64,000 nt of DNA from the NCBI RefSeq assembly GCF_004103735.1, contig NZ_CP035281.1, positions 1,426,001 to 1,490,000 on the forward strand, written 5' to 3'. This DNA comes from Aminipila luticellarii. Its GTDB lineage: Bacteria; Bacillota; Clostridia; Peptostreptococcales; Anaerovoracaceae. Made by a program: the position numbers and the translations under genes. Under the pieces are notes generated by a model that saw nothing but the letters and a program-made list of their open reading frames with translations, made no database searches and had not been told where the DNA came from. Positions 1-8,143 of this stretch are shown piece after piece (the stretch's first letter is position 1; each line of letters starts with the position of its first letter).

Positions 1-69
1 CGCCGCATAGGAACTGCCCCTTGTTGGTATAGTCGCTGTATCGGTCAATTTTTTAATATTAATAATCAT
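1..69 (-). CDS. dut: dUTP diphosphatase, N-terminal fragment (runs off the window)
   Basis: Only the first 23 codons are present, cut by the window edge. They read MIINIKKLTDTATIPTRGSS and then YAA, the usual start of trimeric dUTPases just before the conserved AGYDL motif. A GGGAGA SD lies just before the ATG at 69. dUTPase hydrolyses dUTP to dUMP and pyrophosphate, keeping uracil out of DNA. It lies downstream of the M16 peptidase on the same strand, an order I recall from clostridia. The identification rests on a short fragment, so it is probable rather than certain. Confidence 0.65.
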   Translation of the reverse strand, partial: MIINIKKLTDTATIPTRGSSYAA

Positions 70-121
70 CTTATCTCTCCCAAATTGTTTTAATCCATTA
101 TTCTGTAAATAGCTTTTCAAT

Positions 122-156
122 TAAAACAAGAAGCCCTGAATTTATTTCTGGACTTC
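122..156 (-). terminator. Rho-independent terminator after the M16 peptidase
   Basis: Read on the minus strand, GAAGTCC and GGGCTTC pair (one G-T pair) around a 13-base loop and are followed by TTGTTTT. It lies between the peptidase stop and the dut start. The loop is large, so strength is uncertain. Confidence 0.45.
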
Positions 157-219
157 TCTTCATTTCACATATTAATTACTATTGATTTCTCCGGCATAAA
201 TCCTACCTCTTCCTCTTGT

Positions 220-1470
220 TTAAGACCGTACTATTTTTTTCAGATCACACTTTTTATTGGTAACGATCACTGCCGAATATTGTTCAATATCGTCAATCAG
301 TGCGGAAGCTTTTCGGATGTCCTCCATAGTAACGGCATCAATTTCACCGATGACCTCTTCCGGCGTATAAATCCTGTTTAATAAAATCGTATTTTTCCCA
401 TTAGAGAACATTCTGCCGTTTACATTTTCCTGTCCAAAGATATAGCTTGCCTTTAGCTGCTCTTTTGCCACATGCAGTTCATCCTCTGTAATGCCGTCTT
501 TTTTCAGAGACTCCAGTTCTTCCTTAATGCCGTGAATAGCATCGGAAATCTTATCGTGGCTTACCCCCGCATAAATATTGTAATATCCCGCATTTGCGAA
601 GGAGCTGGCATGAGAATATACGGAATAAGCCAGTCCTTTTTGTTCTCTTATATTTTGAAAAAGTCTGGAGCTCATGCTGCCGCCCATAATATTATTTAAA
701 AGAGACAGCGCATAATATCGGTCATCTTCCAGTGAAATTCCTCTTGTTCCCATGCAAAGATGAGATTGCTCTATATCCTTCACCTTTACTTTAAAATGAG
801 GTTCATACTCTTCATTATAAAACTTTTTAGCCAGCTTTTCAGCTTTTAACTGGCTTAACTTTCCGTCAAAAATTCTGCACAGCGAATCCATATCCACATT
901 TCCGACTATGGAGATAACAAGGCTGTCTCTGGTATATTCATCCTCAATATACTTCTTTAAGGTCGCCTGAGAAATGCTTTTTAACGAGGATTGTGTTCCG
1001 ATGATGGATTTTTCATAGGGACACCCTTTAAAAATCAAGTCGCTTATTTCTTCATGAGCATAATCGTCCGGAGTATCCTCAATCATTTTCATTTCTTCGT
1101 AGATCACCTGTTTTTCTCTGGACATTTCCGTTTTGTCAAAGGTGGAATTTAAAAACATATCCAGAAGAATTTCAGCTGCCTGTTCTGCATTTGAGTTCAA
1201 CGTTTTCATATAATAACAGGTGGCTTCTCTTCCTGTAAATGCGTTGATCTGTCCGCCTATGCGATCCACATCCTCCGCTATTTTCTTTGCACTCCGCTTT
1301 TCGGTTCCTTTAAACATCATGTGCTCAATAAAGTGGGAAATACCGGAAATATTCTTTATTTCATCAACCGCACCGGTTTTTACCCAAATACCGATTGCAA
1401 CAGATTGAACATAAGGGATTTGTTCCATAACAATGCGCGTGCCGCAATCTAATTTTCTTGTTTCAATCAT
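220..1470 (-). CDS. M16 family zinc metallopeptidase (insulinase/pitrilysin-like)
   Basis: A two-domain M16 peptidase of 416 residues, the usual length of the bacterial YmxG/MlpA type. The inverted zinc motif HFIEH is at residues 46-50, and a downstream acidic stretch (EKQVIYEEM) supplies the third ligand. The R-rich 'GSMSSRLFQNIREQKGLAY' region typical of the C-terminal half is also present. There is no signal peptide, so it is probably cytoplasmic. I chose the ATG at 1470 because GGTGAGG precedes it; the in-frame ATG at 1521 has no ribosome site. It follows the YlxY-like deacetylase by about 60 bases, matching the ylxY-ymxG order in Bacillus. Its substrate is unknown. Confidence 0.9.
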   Translation of the reverse strand: MIETRKLDCGTRIVMEQIPYVQSVAIGIWVKTGAVDEIKNISGISHFIEHMMFKGTEKRSAKKIAEDVDRIGGQINAFTGREATCYYMKTLNSNAEQAAEILLDMFLNSTFDKTEMSREKQVIYEEMKMIEDTPDDYAHEEISDLIFKGCPYEKSIIGTQSSLKSISQATLKKYIEDEYTRDSLVISIVGNVDMDSLCRIFDGKLSQLKAEKLAKKFYNEEYEPHFKVKVKDIEQSHLCMGTRGISLEDDRYYALSLLNNIMGGSMSSRLFQNIREQKGLAYSVYSHASSFANAGYYNIYAGVSHDKISDAIHGIKEELESLKKDGITEDELHVAKEQLKASYIFGQENVNGRMFSNGKNTILLNRIYTPEEVIGEIDAVTMEDIRKASALIDDIEQYSAVIVTNKKCDLKKIVRS

Positions 1471-1532
1471 ACCCTCACCGCTTTTCTTTCTATAATTCAA
1501 TTTGTTAATAGTCATATTCATTTATTATACAA

Positions 1533-2309
1533 TTATACGGGCATTCTGTAAAGTGGGACAATTCTATACCCTTGTGCATTGATTTGTTCTATTAATTCCG
1601 GCAATGCTTTTAAAGTTTCCGGCTTTGGATGCATTAATATGATGGCTCCGTCAAGAGGTTTAGACAGGATTCTCTGTATAATGACCGGAGCCGAAGAGCC
1701 TTCCCGCCAGTCAATGGTGTCCGAACTCCAGAGAACGACTTTATATCCCAGCTTTTCTGCTATTTCCACCGTTCTGGCATCATAATCTCCGGCAGCAGGA
1801 GCAAAATAGTTCGGCTTTATACAAACTGCGTCAATAATAGCGGTTTCCGTCTTTTCGATTTCTTCCTCTACCTTTTCAGAGGAAATGTCGCTGCATAATG
1901 CATGACTGTAGCCATGGCTCTGAATTTCATGGCCTGCATCGTGCATCTGTTTTAATAAATCCTTATGATTTTCTGCCCATCTTCCTGTTACAAAAAAAGT
2001 CACCTGAATATCTTTTTCCTTAAATACCTTTAACATATCGGGGATGACATCCTCTCCCCAGTCCACATTGCAGGCAAAGGTGCATAGATTGTTTCCTTGC
2101 GCCCCGTTTCTTATGATCCTGCTTTCATATTCTTTTGGGTCTGCTGCCGTTGCTACCGCATTGTTTCCTTCCTGTTTTTCATAAATCGTATTCCAGGTTT
2201 GAGCCGTTTGATCTGCCAGAATCTTATCCAAATTGCTAAACCCCTGAAAAGCTGCTGCCAAAACAGCGAACAGGGCGATTCCAAGCACGCTCCAGTTTTT
2301 ATTTTTCAT
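1533..2309 (-). CDS. YlxY-like polysaccharide deacetylase family protein (sporulation type)
   Basis: 258 residues: an N-terminal signal/anchor segment (about 5-23), then a NodB-homology domain (about 75-255). The family's TFDDG motif reads CNVDWGED, keeping the putative catalytic Asp but replacing the second, metal-binding Asp with Trp. The zinc histidines survive as SHGYSH, and a late LMHPKPE motif is present. This pattern and the position before an M16 peptidase match the spore-former-restricted YlxY group, whose enzymatic activity is doubtful. It probably acts at the membrane or in the envelope during sporulation. Its SD (GGGGGTG) is the 3' arm of the hairpin that terminates the gene upstream. 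Confidence 0.85.
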   Translation of the reverse strand: MKNKNWSVLGIALFAVLAAAFQGFSNLDKILADQTAQTWNTIYEKQEGNNAVATAADPKEYESRIIRNGAQGNNLCTFACNVDWGEDVIPDMLKVFKEKDIQVTFFVTGRWAENHKDLLKQMHDAGHEIQSHGYSHALCSDISSEKVEEEIEKTETAIIDAVCIKPNYFAPAAGDYDARTVEIAEKLGYKVVLWSSDTIDWREGSSAPVIIQRILSKPLDGAIILMHPKPETLKALPELIEQINAQGYRIVPLYRMPV

Positions 2310-2348
2310 AAAAAAACACCCCCACTAAACCTATGCGTGGGAGTGTTT
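2303..2348 (-). terminator. Terminator after the SLH glycosidase that contains the next gene's SD
   Basis: Minus-strand arms AAACACTCCCA (2348-2338) and TGGGGGTGTTT (2324-2314) pair with one G-T wobble and run into seven T residues. The ATG of the deacetylase gene follows directly at 2309. The 3' arm doubles as that gene's ribosome-binding site, so the hairpin would both end transcription and mask translation. Confidence 0.75.
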
Positions 2349-2372
2349 GTTTTATACTTTTATTTTGCGGAA

Positions 2373-4697
2373 CTACTTGTTCACGCCATCCCGTACGTTC
2401 AAATAAACGTACATCACTTTAGCTGCCTGTGCCCTTGTTGCCAAGCCCTGCGGCTGGAAATCACCTTCCGGCTGACCGTTAATAATTCCTGCACCAACAA
2501 CCGTACTTACATAATCAGACGCCCATGGACTGATAGCGGACTGATCCGTAAATTTTATGCCGGCTGAGGTTTGAGGTAAAGTCAGATTTTGACTCGTTGC
2601 AAATTTGCAGAGCATAATAGCCATCTGTTCTCTGGTAATATTAGCATTTGGTTCGAAGGTGGTATCTGTCATACCGCTTACAATACCGTTTTCATATCCC
2701 CAATTTACATAGCCATAATACCATTCATTGGCCGGCACATCGGTAAACCCTGCCGGATTTGATTTGCTTACGTCCACATTATCCACTGTTTTAGCCAGCA
2801 ATGCAAGGAATTGTGCCCTTGTCAGCTGTGCGTCCGGCAGATATAAATTGTTGCCCATACCGTTTGCGATACCTCTTGCCGCAAGAGAACCGATATAGGT
2901 TTTAGCCCAGTGATTAGCCGTATCCTTGAAGTCTACGGTCAAAGCTCCTACCTGAACCGGTATGGTAATCTTATAGCCGTCATATACCGCATATATGTTT
3001 CCGGTTTCCGCATTTTTACTTCCTGCTTTGAACAGCCCGTTTTCATCAATCGTACCGATGTTCTGGTCACAGGTCCAAGTAAAGGTCTTATCACTGGAGA
3101 CCACAGAAATCGGCCCGCTTTTAACAGACAGATTAATATCCGAGCTCTGACCGGCATCCAAATATAACGCGGAAACAGAAGGCAGAATCGTCAGATTGTT
3201 TTTTACTACTTCCACCTGAGTCGTGCCGGATATGTCTCCGGCAGTTCCGATAATATTTACCTTTCCTTCCGTATCTCCTGCTGTATATAATCCATTGCCG
3301 GTGATACTGCCATTACCGCCTTCCACTTCATAGCTGACCGCACCCGGAAGGGATACTTTTTCAAACAGACCGTTGGAAGCATAGCTGTTTATTTGTACGT
3401 CAGCTCCCGGCATGGCCAATGTCAGCGAAGGATAAAGATTCAGATTTCGAGCGGTATTGTCACTGCTGCCTGCCTGATATACGAAGAGCAGTGCATTGGA
3501 TACCTTTCTCTCTGCTCCGTCTGACGGCGTATTTTTTCGGCCTGCCGTATTTTCCAGACCGGGCATTCTGGAATACAGAGCCGTGGATCCGCCGCCATCC
3601 ATGTTAAAGGCATAGGTGCAGCCCAATGATTTCATGTGGTTTGCCAGTTGAACCAGATTCAGGCCCTTTGAATTGGTCTGTCTTCCGTCCACTACGTAGA
3701 GAATCACCGTTCCGTCACTTTTGATGCCCACCGCAGTTCTCGGATTCAAGCCGGTACCGGAAGTCACGACATTTCCGTTTTCTACCAGGGAATAGTAAAT
3801 TCCCATGGCTTCCGTGGCATTGGCAAGACCGGTGTTTGCATTATCCGCCACGCTGATTTCTACTTCGCTTCCTACCACCATGCAATACAGCTGAGAAGCA
3901 GTCGCCGAACCGGAAACCGTAGATAAGACCACTTCATTTTCTCCGATTGGGGTGTTATGTGTATCCACATTTACAGATTTTACCGTGCCCTTTATGGTTT
4001 TCCCGATCTGAAGCTGCATATTATCCTGACTTCCGCAGTCTACAACCACTTCGATACAGCTTCCGGCGGTCTTGGTGCTGGAAGCATAATGCCTGTTGAA
4101 CAGATGCAAGCCCTTGGCTGCCCCATGAGGAACATTATAATAGTTTATCTGTGCGGAAAAAGGTGCCTGTACTTTTTGTACGGTGCCGGTGGACGCATCA
4201 TCGTAAGCCAGTGTCCCTTTTAGCCCATAGCTTACGTTCACATATTGCAGAGAAGCTCTGCCCGTGCTGTCAAAGGCAATGACCCTGTCCGGCGCATATC
4301 CCGAGGTCACGATATTTCCGTTATGTATAACAAGCCCTTTTGGGGTGCCCGTTGCCGTGTCAAAGAGATCTCCGTTGACGGCTGCCAGAACTTTGTACCC
4401 CTGCTGTTCCGCATAATTTGCCATGGTGCCGACCGTTGCCATGCTTCGGACCTCACCATTGAAAATCATCGGCTTGACTGTTCCCGAAGCGGTATCCGCC
4501 TCGACAAAAAAGGCGTGCTCCAGTCCGTTTGAACTATTTATTCCGATTTGTTCATGATACGTAACGCCGTCAAAAATCTTCTTTTCCGAATCCAAGTAAA
4601 CATTGCCTAAGCCATCATAATATGTAAAACCTGAAAAGCTTGCGATTATTACTGAAATGGCCAAAAAAACAGCTAAAAATTTCGTACTTTTTTTCAT
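2373..4697 (-). CDS. SLH-anchored phosphodiester glycosidase (NAGPA domain) protein
   Basis: 774 residues. A signal peptide (about 1-24) is followed by a phosphodiester glycosidase/NAGPA domain with the hallmark NMDGGGST near residue 365. A Big-like beta region spans about 430-580, and three SLH repeats run from about 586 to the end (recognisable as HWAKTYI, WYYGYVNWGYENGI, PWASDYV with TRAQ/TREQ turns). The family hydrolyses sugar phosphodiesters; the SLH repeats should tether it to the secondary wall polymer. A GGGGGAAAAA SD precedes the ATG. It is transcribed alone or ahead of the deacetylase, with a terminator between. The natural substrate is not deducible. Confidence 0.88.
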   Translation of the reverse strand: MKKSTKFLAVFLAISVIIASFSGFTYYDGLGNVYLDSEKKIFDGVTYHEQIGINSSNGLEHAFFVEADTASGTVKPMIFNGEVRSMATVGTMANYAEQQGYKVLAAVNGDLFDTATGTPKGLVIHNGNIVTSGYAPDRVIAFDSTGRASLQYVNVSYGLKGTLAYDDASTGTVQKVQAPFSAQINYYNVPHGAAKGLHLFNRHYASSTKTAGSCIEVVVDCGSQDNMQLQIGKTIKGTVKSVNVDTHNTPIGENEVVLSTVSGSATASQLYCMVVGSEVEISVADNANTGLANATEAMGIYYSLVENGNVVTSGTGLNPRTAVGIKSDGTVILYVVDGRQTNSKGLNLVQLANHMKSLGCTYAFNMDGGGSTALYSRMPGLENTAGRKNTPSDGAERKVSNALLFVYQAGSSDNTARNLNLYPSLTLAMPGADVQINSYASNGLFEKVSLPGAVSYEVEGGNGSITGNGLYTAGDTEGKVNIIGTAGDISGTTQVEVVKNNLTILPSVSALYLDAGQSSDINLSVKSGPISVVSSDKTFTWTCDQNIGTIDENGLFKAGSKNAETGNIYAVYDGYKITIPVQVGALTVDFKDTANHWAKTYIGSLAARGIANGMGNNLYLPDAQLTRAQFLALLAKTVDNVDVSKSNPAGFTDVPANEWYYGYVNWGYENGIVSGMTDTTFEPNANITREQMAIMLCKFATSQNLTLPQTSAGIKFTDQSAISPWASDYVSTVVGAGIINGQPEGDFQPQGLATRAQAAKVMYVYLNVRDGVNK

Positions 4698-4762
4698 TTT
4701 TTCCCCCTTTATGTAACAATTATGCCATAAAACTTATTTTTTCCACTAAGTCCGACATTCTT

Positions 4763-4790
4763 ATTGTAACATGCGGTCTTGAAACTTCAA
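4763..4790 (-). promoter_or_regulatory. Sigma-A-type promoter for the SLH glycosidase
   Basis: On the minus strand TTGAAG, 16 bases, then TACAAT, about 65 bases before the ATG at 4697. The -35 lies in a small inverted repeat CTTGAA-GT-TTCAAG that could bind a regulator. Confidence 0.5.
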
Positions 4791-4802
4791 GTTACGGTTA
4801 CA

Positions 4803-6008
4803 TTACGAAAAGTCAAACATTTCCTCATTAAAGGTGTCCCCATTATATAAAAGAATCACCACATCCGGTCTGTTCTCCTTGGCATATTTTGCAACCGAAT
4901 CATTAAAGAGCCGCAAATCCAAGGCTCTTACTTCATGTACGCCCAAAGAAAGGAAGGAATAAACAGGTACGCCAAAAGAATCCTTTATCATCATAACCTT
5001 TCCAGTATTTACTAAGTTATTTTCAAAAATCAGTTCCTCATTATCACCATGGTATACAGCATATCTATTAAGGTCAACTGGCGCTTCCTTTACTAAATAT
5101 TTTTTATCCAATATGGCGTTATAAAAGGAACCTGTATAAATTTTTTCCGCCCCGTAATCGTGTTCATACAACGTATAGTTTGTTTTGAAGGCAGGAGTTA
5201 TCAGCGTAAAGTCGTCCAGACCGGAATAAAATCTTCCCGTACGCCTGCCCATAGAACCCAGATAGCATTTTTTTAGAGTGGTTACTTTATAGTTCTTTAA
5301 ATCCTTGTATTTGCTGTCAATGGTAAACCCGTAATCCTTATTCAGTTCGTCCATAATGTGGCCTGTGGCTTCAAATGCCGTTTCGATCCGCCAGTGGTGG
5401 TCGGTGTCAAAAAATAATTGGTTCTGCGTTTTTTCTCCATCTCTTAAAAGTGGTCTCAAATCCAGATACGCAATGCCTCTTTCATCCAACCCCTTTAAAA
5501 ATAAGTTCACATTGTAATCCGCATAATCCTTTTTGTTGATCGGGAGCTGTTGTTCGTCATCCGATAACTTAAAAGGTGCCTGTACATATAAAAATGGTAT
5601 GCCGGCTTCGTCCAATTTAGACTTTAATTCTTCTACGGCATCCAAAGAACGCATGACTCTGAAATTTTTCTTATCCACTTTGAAAATAATTTGATTATAT
5701 TTTGTTTTGTAGATTTCTCCATATCCCGCATCACTTACAATGTGCTTTCCCAGAACTCTCTGTATCAATCCATAATAAGAATTGTACTGTTCTTCAAAGC
5801 AAGTCTCGTTATATACGGTGTCTTCTGCAATATGAATTGCCTTTGTTACTCGATCCAGTATGGGAGTTCCCGGCCGTACCTCTGTTCTATACTCGGTGAG
5901 AAAGTCGTTTACAGGGTCGTTATCTTTATATGTCAGCAGTCCTATGAGCATCCCTGTAATAATGCCAAAGAAAAGGACGGCCGCAACATACTCTTTTTTA
6001 ATCTTCAC
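4803..6008 (-). CDS. DHHW-family (AlgX/AlgJ-like) O-acetylation protein
   Basis: 401 residues with one N-terminal membrane segment (about 8-28) and an extracellular SGNH-like domain. The motif TDHHWRIETA near residue 203 names the DHHW family, and the C-terminal MMIKDSFGVP block resembles the SGNH Ser-containing block. Such proteins work with an MBOAT partner to move acetyl groups onto exported polysaccharide. It follows the MBOAT gene by 12 bases, so the pair is co-transcribed. The start is a GTG at 6008 behind AGGAGGGAACGCT. The acceptor polymer is unknown. Confidence 0.85.
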   Translation of the reverse strand: MKIKKEYVAAVLFFGIITGMLIGLLTYKDNDPVNDFLTEYRTEVRPGTPILDRVTKAIHIAEDTVYNETCFEEQYNSYYGLIQRVLGKHIVSDAGYGEIYKTKYNQIIFKVDKKNFRVMRSLDAVEELKSKLDEAGIPFLYVQAPFKLSDDEQQLPINKKDYADYNVNLFLKGLDERGIAYLDLRPLLRDGEKTQNQLFFDTDHHWRIETAFEATGHIMDELNKDYGFTIDSKYKDLKNYKVTTLKKCYLGSMGRRTGRFYSGLDDFTLITPAFKTNYTLYEHDYGAEKIYTGSFYNAILDKKYLVKEAPVDLNRYAVYHGDNEELIFENNLVNTGKVMMIKDSFGVPVYSFLSLGVHEVRALDLRLFNDSVAKYAKENRPDVVILLYNGDTFNEEMFDFS

Positions 6009-6020
6009 AGCGTTCCCTCC

Positions 6021-7436
6021 TTAAAAGTTAAAGTAGATGAATGGATTATAAGCACTCTTTAACATATAAGAAATACATGCAAAAAATAATACCATTAAAG
6101 CGATAACATATAGGATCTGAGCCGGCTTTGACTGAGCCGGTTTCGTCTTGGCCAGTTTCTTTGCAAAGGGTCTGGAAAATAATATACCAAAGAACAGGAA
6201 TACGATGTATTCTTTGGTGCATACGATGGCGTCCGCATCAATAAATCCGCCGCCCCCCGGCACGAACATGGTCTTCAGATAAACAAGGGCATCTACGATA
6301 TTGTCTGCTCTGAAAAGGACCCAGCCGAACATGACCAGAAGCATCGTATAAATATGCCGAAGTACGGAATGAGACTCCATTTTGTCCAATCCCACCGCCT
6401 TTTCTGCGGAAATAGATACGAAATACAGCAATCCCCAGCAAATAAAAGTCCAGTTCGCTCCATGCCACAGGCCGGTCAACGCCCATACCGCAAATACATT
6501 GAAAAATAACTGCTGCTTGGTTTTTACCCGGTTACCTCCTAATGGGATATAAACATAGTCTCTGAACCAGGAGCCTAAAGAAATATGCCACCTTCTCCAG
6601 AATTCTGTGGTAGATTTTGATATGTACGGATAGTTAAAGTTCTCCTTCGTATGGAAACCAAACATTCTTCCAAGTCCTATAGCCATATCCGAATAGCCTG
6701 AAAAATCATAGTAAATCTGTAAAGTATAGCATATAGCCCCCAGCCATGCCATTGCCAGAGATAAATCATCTGTCCCAAGGAGTTTAAAGGCCTTGTCCGC
6801 TACCAGAGCCAAATTGTTAGCCAGAAGAACTTTTTTGGACAGTCCTACTAAAAATCTGCAGACCCCTGCCGACACATCGTCAAAGCTTTCTTTTCTGTTT
6901 TCAATTTGGTCTGCAAAGTTCTCGTATCTTTCGATAGGCCCTGCCAGAAGCTGAGGGAAAAATGTAATATAGAGCCCTACATGAAGAGGATTTTTCTGAG
7001 CCGGTCCCTTTTCTTTATATACATCTATGACATAAGAGATGGCTTTAAATGTAAAAAAGGAAATGCCTATGGGCAATGCGATCTTAGGAATGGTGAAATC
7101 CAGACCGGTAATATACTGAATGTTTTTCATCGTAAACATCAGATATTTGAACACGAAAATAATGCTTAAATTATAAATAAGCATGAGGATAATGATTATT
7201 CTTGATTTGATTTTGTCCGCTCTGACCTTGGATAAAATAAGTCCGAACATCCAATTTGCCAAAACAGAAAGGATCAATAAAAAGACAAATTTAGGTGCTC
7301 CCCAGGCATAAAATCCCAAGCTTATAATCAATAAAAATATATTCTGCACGCTCCGGCTGAATCGGAATATGGTATAGTATAGAAATAATACTATGGGCAA
7401 GAAACAGCTTATAAAAATGATTGATGAAAACAGCAT
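6021..7436 (-). CDS. MBOAT-family membrane O-acyltransferase (AlgI/DltB-like)
   Basis: 471 residues with about ten membrane helices. Family markers are FWRRWHISLGSWFRDYVYIP and the catalytic-His segment LTGLWHGANWTF. MBOAT proteins pass an acyl group, normally acetyl, across the membrane to an extracytoplasmic partner, here the DHHW protein encoded 12 bases downstream. The lack of dltA/C/D neighbours favours polysaccharide O-acetylation over D-alanylation. The ATG at 7436 has GGAGATATAACAT before it. The upstream unknown gene ends 21 bases earlier, which suggests a three-gene operon. Confidence 0.93.
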   Translation of the reverse strand: MLFSSIIFISCFLPIVLFLYYTIFRFSRSVQNIFLLIISLGFYAWGAPKFVFLLILSVLANWMFGLILSKVRADKIKSRIIIILMLIYNLSIIFVFKYLMFTMKNIQYITGLDFTIPKIALPIGISFFTFKAISYVIDVYKEKGPAQKNPLHVGLYITFFPQLLAGPIERYENFADQIENRKESFDDVSAGVCRFLVGLSKKVLLANNLALVADKAFKLLGTDDLSLAMAWLGAICYTLQIYYDFSGYSDMAIGLGRMFGFHTKENFNYPYISKSTTEFWRRWHISLGSWFRDYVYIPLGGNRVKTKQQLFFNVFAVWALTGLWHGANWTFICWGLLYFVSISAEKAVGLDKMESHSVLRHIYTMLLVMFGWVLFRADNIVDALVYLKTMFVPGGGGFIDADAIVCTKEYIVFLFFGILFSRPFAKKLAKTKPAQSKPAQILYVIALMVLFFACISYMLKSAYNPFIYFNF

Positions 7437-7457
7437 ATGTTATATCTCCGTAATTTT

Positions 7458-8009
7458 CTAATATTTTTTGTTGACATAATTGTCTATCTTAGATCGTTTT
7501 CGTACGTCTTTGAATACACCTTCACGCTTCAGTTCATCCACAATCCCGGTATTGATCGTGTGCAAAATCACATCGTCGTAATCCAAAAGTACTATTTCAA
7601 TTAATTTGTTGTTCAGATATTCTGATTTTGACTTAATATAATAAGCCTCTATATCCTCATAATTCAAATATCTTAAAAGCTTTATAATCGATTCATCTTT
7701 TTTATGATAATGATATTTTATTTTATTTTCTATCTCCCGGACCAGATCCGGATGTTTTTCTATCAGTTTTTTATCCCGAACCCGTAAGGTATTATATTTG
7801 GCCACCGCATTATAATATTGATAATTGTAAATGCCCTTTTCAAAGGAGTCTATTCGCTGGAAAGGTTTTAAATTCAGCCTTGTAATGAAGTAATAATGTT
7901 CTTCTATAAACTCCTTTTTGGTCAAATCCCCTTTCTGATATTTATAGATCAACGCCTTTCTATTGTCAAAGAATTCGTCGAAAGTAGTCTTTCGTACACC
8001 TACTGCCAT
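7458..8009 (-). CDS. Uncharacterised charged protein, first gene of the MBOAT operon
   Basis: 183 residues, soluble, very rich in Lys, Tyr, Asp and Glu, mostly helical, with no signal peptide or membrane segment. I chose the ATG at 8009 because TTAGGAGAGAAAATC precedes it; the longer frame to 8081 has no SD. I do not recognise a functional domain. Its Clostridia-type composition suggests a narrow DUF family, possibly DUF6648, which I could not check. It lies 21 bases before the MBOAT gene on the same strand, so it may be a cytoplasmic accessory or regulator of the O-acetylation pair. Confidence 0.7.
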   Translation of the reverse strand: MAVGVRKTTFDEFFDNRKALIYKYQKGDLTKKEFIEEHYYFITRLNLKPFQRIDSFEKGIYNYQYYNAVAKYNTLRVRDKKLIEKHPDLVREIENKIKYHYHKKDESIIKLLRYLNYEDIEAYYIKSKSEYLNNKLIEIVLLDYDDVILHTINTGIVDELKREGVFKDVRKRSKIDNYVNKKY

Positions 8010-8074
8010 GATTTTCTCTCCTAATTCATAATCTATAATTATATATGAAAGAAGCTGAAAATGCAAATTGCAGT

Positions 8075-8103
8075 AACACACTATTTCTAACTTTCATATA
8101 CTA
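8075..8103 (+). promoter_or_regulatory. Sigma-K-like sporulation promoter
   Basis: AACA at 8075-8078, 16 bases, then CATATACTA at 8095-8103. The -10 fits the mother-cell consensus CATAnnnTA exactly, and AC at the -35 with this spacing fits sigma-K better than sigma-E. It lies about 40 bases before the start of the coat-like gene. Confidence 0.5.
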
Positions 8104-8143
8104 ACTCATAAAGACTATCATGCCACATGAAGGAGGGAAATAT

